From Candidatus Palauibacter poriticola (GTDB lineage: Bacteria; Gemmatimonadota; Gemmatimonadetes; Palauibacterales; Palauibacteraceae), in assembly GCA_012270965.1 (NCBI GenBank), contig JAAXHJ010000083.1, positions 1-47,953 of the forward strand: a DNA stretch of 47,953 nt, given 5' to 3'. Position numbers and translations under genes: made by a program. The notes under the pieces were generated by a model. That model saw nothing but the letters and a program-made list of their open reading frames with translations, was not told the origin of the DNA and searched no databases. This document shows, one piece after another, positions 42,485 to 47,953 of this stretch (its first letter is position 1; each line of letters starts with the position of its first letter).

Positions 42485-43921
42485 ATGATGCGCAGGCGAT
42501 CTTCCGGCACGGTTTCCGACTCGTCCATCCATCCGATCTCCCGGATCCATCCGCGCGCTCTCGTCGCGCTCGGCGCCTCGTTCGCGTGGGTCGGCTGCGG
42601 AGGAGGGGAGGCGTCGTCCGACGAACCGGCGGGGGCCGCGGGGGCGGCCGCCGACGCGCCGCCGCCGTTCGAGACGACGGAGGTGGCCGATGGGGTGTAC
42701 CAGTTCCGCTGGGTTGGACACAACGCCCTCTTCGTCGTGACCTCGGAGGGCGTCTTCGCCTTCGATCCGATCTCCGTCGAGGCCGCCGCCAGCTACGCGG
42801 AGGAGATCCGCCGGGTCGCGCCGGGGGCCGAACTCGCCGCCATCGTCTACAGCCACAACCACGCGGACCACGCGACCGGCGCGGAGGTGCTGCGCGAAGC
42901 GTTCGGGGCGGACGTCCCCATCTACGCGCACCGGAACGCGGACGCCCCGCTGCGGGAGGCCGCGAATCCCGACCTTCCCCCGCCCACGGCCACCTTCGAT
43001 GAGACGATGACGCTCGCGGGCGGAGAGATCGAACTCCACTACCTGGGCCGGAGCCACGGCGACGACATCGCCGTCGGCTTCCTGCCGGCGCACAGCCTCG
43101 CCTTCGCGGTGGACTTCGTGTCACGCGACCGGTTCGGATACCAAGATCTGGCCAGCCTCCACTTCCCCGACATGTTCGGCGCGATCGAGGGCCTGCTCGA
43201 GATTCCGTTCGAGACGATCGTGTTCGGGCACGGGCCACCGGGAGACCGGGCCGCGGTCGAGCGGCAACTGACCTACTACCGCGATCTGGACGCGGCCGTG
43301 CGCGAGGCGGTGCGGGCGGGGCTGAGCGAGGACGAAACCGCCACGACCGTCCTCATGGAGGACTACAGCCACTGGGACCGCTACGACGACTGGCGCGACC
43401 TCAACGTGCGCGGCATGCACCGGAAGCTCTTGGCCGCGGGTGCCGCCGAGGAGGGGGAGGGCGAACACGGGGAAGGCGGTGAGGAAGGCGAGGGCGAGCA
43501 CGACGAGGGGCGCGAAGGCCGGGGCGAGCACGACCGCGAGGGCCTCGAGGGCCGTGGCGAGCATGGCCGTGAGGGCGGCGAGCACGGTGGCGAGGGTGGA
43601 CACGATGAGGGGGACGAGGGCGAAGAGTCGGGCGAGTACTTGGGACGCGACGAAACGTGGGACCATGTCCGGCGCGGGGCGCGGCTGGTCCTCTCCTTCG
43701 ATCCGGGCAGGAATGTGTTCGCGGGGACCGTGGAGAACACGACCGCTCAGACGCTCTGCGCCGTGCGGGTCGAAGTCCACCTGTCCAGCGGGACCGAACT
43801 CGGACCCACGCCGCGGACGGATCTGACCCCCGGCACCTCGACGACCGTCGAACTGGGGACGGCCGGAGAAGCCTTCGAACGTTGGACCGCCCACCCGGAA
43901 GTTTCGAGCTGCTCAACCTGA
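42485..43921 (+). CDS. Metallo-beta-lactamase-fold lipoprotein with Glu/Gly/His-rich linker and C-terminal beta domain
   Basis: 478 residues. GGAGGT at 42472-42477 sets ATG 42485. Signal with lipobox SFAWVGCGGG. The MBL motif H124-x-H126-x-D128-H129 is in YSHNHADH, with later His in GRSHGDD and the HGP motif in IVFGHGPPGD. Residues about 318-382 are an extreme Glu/Gly/His/Asp linker. The last 90 residues (WDHVRRGARLVLSF, GTVENTTAQTLCAVRVEV, GPTPRTDLTPG) form a beta domain of the FxLYD sort that I recall from other exported proteins. A hydrolase role is likely; the linker could bind metal. The palindrome CTAC-N10-GTAG overlaps the ribosome site. Confidence 0.88.
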   Translation: MMRRRSSGTVSDSSIHPISRIHPRALVALGASFAWVGCGGGEASSDEPAGAAGAAADAPPPFETTEVADGVYQFRWVGHNALFVVTSEGVFAFDPISVEAAASYAEEIRRVAPGAELAAIVYSHNHADHATGAEVLREAFGADVPIYAHRNADAPLREAANPDLPPPTATFDETMTLAGGEIELHYLGRSHGDDIAVGFLPAHSLAFAVDFVSRDRFGYQDLASLHFPDMFGAIEGLLEIPFETIVFGHGPPGDRAAVERQLTYYRDLDAAVREAVRAGLSEDETATTVLMEDYSHWDRYDDWRDLNVRGMHRKLLAAGAAEEGEGEHGEGGEEGEGEHDEGREGRGEHDREGLEGRGEHGREGGEHGGEGGHDEGDEGEESGEYLGRDETWDHVRRGARLVLSFDPGRNVFAGTVENTTAQTLCAVRVEVHLSSGTELGPTPRTDLTPGTSTTVELGTAGEAFERWTAHPEVSSCST

Positions 43922-44502
43922 GAAACGTTCCCGCGGACTGCTTGGGATATCTTCGTAATCTGTTCCTAGTAAAATGTTTATGGACACGGCAGTAACACTT
44001 CTTCCACCATTATTTCCGCCGGGAAGAACTGGATCACCTTAGCCCGTGGTGGCGGCAACCGGACGGTAACTGTTCGGTCAGGCCGTGGAGGAAAGGTCGG
44101 TCGGCACTTTTGTCGAGGCGATCCACCCACTCTCCGTCTGTGTCACCGTTGAGCCACCAGCGCGGCGGCCGGACCCATGCCCGGACAGGCCAGCCGAGGT
44201 GCTCGCCAGCCGCGAAACCCTTTGCGCGGCCGGCGAACCGACGACATCGTTCCGACACCACGGGTCTCACCTCCGCTCTTTCCCCGCCGTCCCGATGGAG
44301 GTGGGAGGAGCCGCTCGTCGGCGGCTCGGCCGCCATCGCGGGCAAACCCGTCAGGGATTCGAGACCGCGGCCTCACCGAACGGTTACACCGGACGTAAGC
44401 GATGGAGTGGGCGCGTTCCCTCCGACGGCAACGGTAACCCTTGCGCCGCACAGACGGACGCGAGGCCGGCTCGACCGAAAACAGTGCCATAAGACCTTCT
44501 GT
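43922..44502. other. 581-bp stretch with no supported gene
   Basis: Frames on both strands are open but read as basic, low-complexity shadows. GC content drops locally (43950-44030). Nothing I could identify as a transposon end, tRNA or array. It probably marks the entry to the accessory island. Confidence 0.5.
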
Positions 44503-45024
44503 TCAGTGGCCGTACCGCTTCAGCGCCACCAAGAACGGATCCGGCGATGGCCGGTCGATATCGACAATGAGAACGTCCGTGATCTCTGCTAGGGGGAGGT
44601 CTCCCGGGTATCCGGCCTCCACGAAAGGGACGATCATCTGCCCCGCTTTTTTCGCATCATCGATTGCTTCGTCGTAGGTAACAATCCTCTCCACGGCGGA
44701 ACGTGATAGCAGCAGGAAGGCAGGATCCGGGCAGCCATCGCGCGGATCCAAGAAGAAATAGGCGTCCAAAGCCGTCTTCAGGTCGCTATCTCGGACGGAG
44801 CGGAGATCACACAGGGAAACGTGAGATCTCGATCGAAAGTACGCGTCGTACTCCCACTTCTTGATCAAGGGATGGGCCAGAGGATTGGACAACACCACTT
44901 CCTCACTCCGGATTCGCGGCCATGCATTCTGCGTCGTCACATGGAACACGTTCCCGCGGAGGCGGTTCAAGAGAGTTGTCCGCAGTTCGGAACGGTGGGC
45001 CTTGACTCGTTCAACTCGGTACAT
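44503..45024 (-). CDS. Unrecognised protein of the accessory island
   Basis: 173 residues with balanced, globular composition and less GC-biased codons than the chromosome around it. Distinctive blocks: FHVTTQNAWPRIRSEE, PLIKKWEYDAYFRSRSHVSL, LDAYFFLDPRDG, RIVTYDEAIDDAKKAGQMIV, VEAGYPGDLPLAEITDVLIV. No signal or membrane segment. I recognise no family. The LPLAEITDVLIVDI segment near the end looks like a beta strand core with an acidic motif. It lies between two gene-poor stretches, which fits a cargo gene of a mobile element. Confidence 0.65.
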   Translation of the reverse strand: MYRVERVKAHRSELRTTLLNRLRGNVFHVTTQNAWPRIRSEEVVLSNPLAHPLIKKWEYDAYFRSRSHVSLCDLRSVRDSDLKTALDAYFFLDPRDGCPDPAFLLLSRSAVERIVTYDEAIDDAKKAGQMIVPFVEAGYPGDLPLAEITDVLIVDIDRPSPDPFLVALKRYGH

Positions 45025-45537
45025 CGGGCATCAAGAGCTTCGGGTTGTCGGTCGCCCCGGTGGCCATCGCGCGGGCGTTTGTCGCCGCCAACCGGATACC
45101 GCAGAAGTCATCCAGAATCTGGTGGTGACCGTCGGTCTTTGTCGAGAATCAGGAGGCCGCACGAATCCCGCGTCGCACGGGCCTCGTCCACGGATACGCT
45201 GCCATTTGACGGCTTAGGCGATCACCGGTAGCGTTCAAGACGTGGGTTTGGGCGGTGTTCCCGCGCGGTGCGCTGGCCGGGTGCGACGATTCTCCTCGTG
45301 ACCCGCTGTCGGCGCACTGACACCGGTTTACCAAACGACCGGGCGGCCCGGACTGGGAAGTGTTCCGAGAACTTGCTGACGGACGCGCCGCTGAACGAGG
45401 GGCAGCCGTCGATTCGGCTGGACGCGTGGAGTGATTGACGTCAGAACAACGGCCTGAGCGGCTTGAACCGGCCTGAGTCGGCAGACTCACCGCCATGAGG
45501 GGCTGCCTCTCGGCGGCACAACCTGAGAGGCGTAGTG
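45025..45537. other. 513-bp stretch with no supported gene
   Basis: Short frames only, including a forward frame ending LNEGQPSIRLDAWSD near 45438 that might be a gene remnant but has no start. Near its end CGGCCTGAG occurs twice (about 45452 and 45471). The last 40 bases carry GAGAGG, the ribosome site of the next gene. Confidence 0.4.
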
Positions 45538-46152
45538 ATGGGTCGCTTGATTGGCCTGCTGTTCCGCTTGCTCTTTGACGCATGGATGGAGGGACCGTCG
45601 GCCGGGAGCGGTCGTGGACGCCCCGAGATAAGACTTTATCGGCGGGACCTGCGCCAATGGAGGAGGGTGGCGGCGCGGGATCTACTCGGCCGGGGCCCCG
45701 AGAATGGTCCCGACGGGTCGTTCGTGGGCTTCGTTCCTGCCGACGAGCGGCTCGCCCACGTCACGGCGAACACAGGGCAACAAGTGGACATGCCCGCGCC
45801 TGAAGCGTCCGTTTTTTGGCCGCTCGGGTTCGAAGTCTCGGATGGCGTGATGGTTCGGGGGAAGGAGGACCGAAGTCTCCAGCGCGCCCGATGGCGACCG
45901 ATACTACCCGGTCCCGCAGAGTACGAATGGCGGGGCGACTTCCCTTGTCCGCGCGTGTTCGTCTACCTGCTCCGGATTGAGGGCGGTGGCACGGTGGCCG
46001 CCTGCGCTGCCGCGAGCCGACCAGTCGGCTTCGACATGGCCCGCGAGACGTGGGAGCGGACCCTTGAGGAAGCGGCGGCTGACGGACTCCCAACCCTGTG
46101 GAGCGGCGTGGAACATCCCTGGCCCAGCTCTTCCGCTCCTCCGAACTTCTGA
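45538..46152 (+). CDS. Unrecognised protein of the accessory island
   Basis: 204 residues from ATG 45538 (GTG 45535 is one codon earlier) with GAGAGG ahead. A hydrophobic, possibly amphipathic N-terminus (GRLIGLLFRLLFDAWMEG), then a globular domain with GRPEIRLYRRDLRQWRR, FVGFVPADERLAHVTAN and EYEWRGDFPCPRVFVYLLRIEG. The last 20 residues (HPWPSSSAPPNF) are poor quality, while another frame over the same bases continues with good protein sequence (46098-46322). That suggests a frameshift near 46090-46110 in a gene of about 260 codons. No family recognised. Confidence 0.6.
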   Translation: MGRLIGLLFRLLFDAWMEGPSAGSGRGRPEIRLYRRDLRQWRRVAARDLLGRGPENGPDGSFVGFVPADERLAHVTANTGQQVDMPAPEASVFWPLGFEVSDGVMVRGKEDRSLQRARWRPILPGPAEYEWRGDFPCPRVFVYLLRIEGGGTVAACAAASRPVGFDMARETWERTLEEAAADGLPTLWSGVEHPWPSSSAPPNF

Positions 46153-46322
46153 ACACCCCCTCGCGCCCGTGGCTACTCACGGCCCTGCACCCCGACGTGA
46201 TCAACAATACGGCGGGCGCCGTGTGGATTGGGGATTGGGCGCGGCGAATGGCGTGGAGCTATGCGGTGTGGGAGCGCTACGAAAACCTCGAACCTTTTGA
46301 CCCGCGACACCCGCGGTGGTGA
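46098..46322 (+). CDS. Probable continuation of the 45538 gene in another frame, or a small overlapping gene
   Basis: From GTG 46098: ERRGTSLAQLFRSSELL, then PWLLTALHPDVINNTAGAVW and DWARRMAWSYAVWERYENL, ending PFDPRHPRW. The composition is protein-like and matches the style of the preceding frame. It overlaps the end of the 45538 frame by 55 bp and has no ribosome site of its own. More likely the C-terminal part of the same protein after a one-base shift than an independent gene. Confidence 0.5.
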   Translation: MERRGTSLAQLFRSSELLNTPSRPWLLTALHPDVINNTAGAVWIGDWARRMAWSYAVWERYENLEPFDPRHPRW

Positions 46323-46697
46323 TCTCCCCCCGACACTACGCTGACGCTAGCCCCCTTTGTTCCACGGTCTGTCAGATGGGCATCGACGAATCATCCGCAG
46401 GTGGTGCGCATATAGGGAGGCGTCTCGCGCCGTCCAGCAGTACCCGTACGCCCTCTCCGAATGGCGAGTTCGTACATCGCGGCTTCCTCAAGCGACCAGG
46501 GCGAAAAAGGGCATAGCGGCGGAGGTCTGTCTGATCGAAGTCGTACCCGACATGCATCAACGCGATGTCCACCGATCGAGACGCAATCCAAAATCCGCAG
46601 CGTCGCCGCATCAGCGCGGCGTAGGATGAGGACCGCCGCCGGGACTTCGTCCCCGTCGCCCGTCCGGCGGCGGTCGGCGAAGGGGACGATCGGGCAT
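46323..46697. other. Gene-poor stretch
   Basis: About 375 bases. Two reverse frames (one with SVDIALMHVGYDFDQTDLRR near 46560, one with SLEEAAMYELAIRRGR near 46470) could be gene remnants, but neither has a start or a known family. Nothing else seen. Confidence 0.35.
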
Positions 46698-46844
46698 CGA
46701 TGCGGTTCCCGTCCGAGTCCGCGCCATCGCTTCGCGTAGCAGCGCGGAGGGAGGCACGCCCGCTGTGGCCGCCTTCTCCCGTTAGGCGGCGTGCTCCTCG
46801 GGCGTGACGCGCGCGGCGACCATCACGGTGCGGCGCTCAGCCAT
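46698..46844 (-). pseudogene. Remnant of a MobC-like relaxosome protein gene
   Basis: From ATG 46844: MAERRTVMVAARVTPEEHAA, a TAA at 46782-46784, then in the same frame REKAATAGVPPSALLREAMARTRTGTA. The parts before and after the stop fit the RHH relaxosome family (pattern: RTVMVAARVTPEEHAAWR-K-A-AGV--SALLREAMARTRTW) with Trp replaced by the stop. Downstream of ARTRTGTA the similarity to the usual RIGNNLNQIARW block is lost. MobC helps a relaxase nick oriT in mobilisable plasmids and integrative elements. No relaxase is visible, so transfer function is gone. Confidence 0.7.
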
Positions 46845-47040
46845 GGGCGAACCCGCGACGGGGTTCGGGGCGCGGTCTCCCCGCGTCCGCCGCTGCTTCG
46901 CGCGCGGCGTGAAAGCTAGGGGTCGTAGGGGGGCGGAGCGTCCCCCTGCAAGCCCGCCACGTTCAACGTGGCGTAGGCTGGCTTGTCTCCCATAATCATG
47001 CAGATCCTTGCTTGATTTGCATGACCGGGTCACGGGGAAG
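46845..47040. other. Palindrome-rich region upstream of the mobC remnant (oriT-like)
   Basis: Contains GGGG-CGGAGCGT-CCCC (about 46929-46945), the near-perfect palindrome GCCACGTT-C-AACGTGGC at 46956-46972, and TCATGCA/TGCATGA inverted arms at 46996-47002 and 47018-47024. Inverted repeats just upstream of mobC are where oriT lies in many mobilisable elements. No nic-site consensus could be assigned, so this is only a candidate; the last pair may instead belong to the IS110 end. Confidence 0.35.
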
Positions 47041-47052
47041 GCCCGGGCTGTC

Positions 47053-47209
47053 GAGCGCCCGCAGAGGCGAGCGTAGCGAGCCGGAGCGGGCGCTCAACAG
47101 GGACGGTGGTCGGATCGATAGGCTGGCAGGCCGTAAGGGGCCGTGGTTCAGTTTGGTCGCCACCGTCCTTCCCAATGTCCTGAATGGATACACGAGCATC
47201 GAGGCTCGT
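47053..47209 (+). ncRNA. Candidate IS110 bridge RNA
   Basis: Three successive stems immediately upstream of the IS110 reading frame. Stem 1: GAGCGCCCGC 47053-47062 with GCGGGCGCTC 47086-47095. Stem 2: GGACGGTGG 47101-47109 with CCACCGTCC 47160-47168, enclosing two unpaired flanks and an inner GGCC/GGCC hairpin (47129-47142). Stem 3: ACGAGC 47192-47197 with GCTCGT 47204-47209. The known bridge RNA of IS621/IS110 elements comes from the non-coding end next to the recombinase gene and has a 5' stem-loop followed by loops that pair with target and donor DNA. The arrangement fits, but pairing with real ends was not tested. Confidence 0.5.
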
Positions 47210-47238
47210 ATGACAAGCACAGGAGAAGGGAAGAACTC

Positions 47239-47421
47239 ATGAGGAGCATCCTCCGCACCGTCGGGATCGACATCTCCAAGGACTGGCTCGACGCCTTCGC
47301 CGCGCCCGAGGGGAGAGCGTCCCGGTTCCCCAACGACCGCGCCGGCTTCCGGAAGCTGATCGCCTGGATCGGCTCCGGGATCGACCGGATCGCGTACGAA
47401 CCCACCGGCGTCTGCTTGTGA
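47239..47421 (+). pseudogene. IS110-family transposase, truncated after 60 codons
   Basis: AGGAGAAGGG precedes ATG 47239. RTVGIDISKDWLDAF has the first catalytic Asp (Asp11) of the RuvC-like DEDD domain, and RIAYEPTG has the Glu (Glu54). Full-length IS110 transposases have 300-400 residues with a C-terminal Ser domain. Here the family sequence stops after YEPTG, and VCL and a TGA follow; no other frame continues it. It is therefore broken by insertion or deletion at about 47408-47418. It cannot make a working recombinase. Confidence 0.8.
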
Positions 47422-47953
47422 GATGGATACTTGCGGCCACTAACGGCCGTCAGCCAGCGCCCTGGGGTCTCCTCCGAAGCCGTTCTCGGGACACCGTCCG
47501 AAGCGATGGACGAGGGCTTGCCCATCGCCGGCCGTATGGGCCGTGCGGTCGTGCGTGACCCGGCGGACCCGCCCGAAAGGAGCGGTACCCCGGTAGGCGA
47601 CCTCGACCCTGTTCCGACCGGGCCGCCAGCCGCCGTGTCAGCCGGCCCGCGAGGGAGATTTGTCTCCTCGACCGCCCGGGCGGGGGGCTGACGCCCGGAG
47701 GCCACGGTCCCCGACCCGCCATTGGCCCGGCTTCCTCCCGGGTACTCTCTCGAACGCGGGGCGCAGCCGATGAACGAGTTCGCACTGATCCCGGGCCGAG
47801 GTGGCCGGGGCACCGCATCGAGCGCGGCCACCATGTGGGCGGCGGGGACGACCGTGCGGACCGGTGGTACGTGGTGCCCTCCTCCCGGAGAGTCTCGACG
47901 GGTGCCGACCGGTCGGGACCGGGGGTTCCACACGATCAAGGCGGCGGAGGTGG
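47422..47953 (+). other. Highly structured sequence interrupting the IS110 gene; partial frame at the edge
   Basis: No gene is supported up to 47769. Several strong hairpins are visible, such as CGGCC-ACTAA-CGGCCG (about 47436), GAGGGAGA-TTTG-TCTCCTC (about 47651-47669) and GC-rich inverted blocks around 47610-47645. From ATG 47770 a frame stays open to the window end (NEFALIPGRGGRGTASS...), unrecognised. The folded stretch starting GTGAG at the break recalls the 5' part of a group II intron (consensus GUGYG, one mismatch), but no intron protein or domain V is in view. Low-confidence idea only. Confidence 0.3.

Noticed and set aside
44025..44042. ACTGGATCACCTTA resembles the 3' end of 16S rRNA
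   Set aside because: Only about a dozen bases match, the CCTCC core is broken, and no rRNA sequence lies upstream.
44034..44490. Reverse frames rich in Arg and Gly that look faintly like a zinc-finger or transposase
   Set aside because: No motif could be anchored, and both frames have shadow-type composition.

Overview
The window is GC-rich bacterial DNA. It is dense with exported enzymes: lipoprotein amidases, a PD40/TolB-propeller amidohydrolase, an S15/CocE hydrolase, a class C beta-lactamase-like hydrolase, an Ntn asparaginase, a creatininase relative and several beta-propeller lipoproteins. That inventory and the general protein style resemble Gemmatimonadota (possibly a marine, sponge-type lineage). 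This placement is an inference; there is no rRNA or other strong taxonomic marker here.

Layout. 1-1320 is the edge of a mobile island: the C-terminus of a tyrosine recombinase, then a reverse-strand exported protein with two near-identical 49-residue repeats and a frame-broken acidic tail. 1422-5886 is a reverse-strand operon: APC permease, aldo/keto reductase-RidA fusion, FMN-dependent 2-hydroxyacid oxidase with a fused membrane segment. 6130-7846 holds an AAA15-type ATPase and a Toprim-like (DUF3226-like) partner that carries one frameshift; this is a candidate defence pair. 7920-11263 is a divergent PEP synthase and its PpsR regulator. 11290-21224 is a run of exported proteins, including an overlapping amidase-TesB-NHL lipoprotein operon at 16218-20109. 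21252-22577 is a class III aminotransferase. 22876-23929 is a tightly overlapping cassette of one lipoprotein and two small membrane proteins, bracketed by two copies of an intergenic repeat. 24182-28186 carries a second aldo/keto reductase, a Tat-exported asparaginase, a VapBC pair with a clear inverted-repeat operator candidate, and a DapB homologue. 28297-38941 is again dominated by exported hydrolases and propellers, plus a deoxyhypusine synthase-like protein and a lipoprotein SurE. 38992-41298 is a divergent feoB/feoA locus with two Fur-like palindromes between the genes. 42485-43921 is an exported metallo-beta-lactamase-fold lipoprotein.

43922-47953 is a second accessory island: unrecognised genes with less extreme GC, a decayed mobC with palindromes upstream, and an IS110 transposase broken after 60 codons. 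Directly upstream of that transposase is a folded non-coding stretch whose stem order fits an IS110 bridge RNA.

Two patterns cut across the window. Short in-frame tandem repeats (15, 18, 21, 30 and 39 bp) recur in signal-peptide n-regions, post-lipobox linkers, surface loops and C-tails. Several reading frames (about 665, 815, 7403, possibly 46090) break at or near G/C runs, so either real decay or indel errors in the assembly must be considered.
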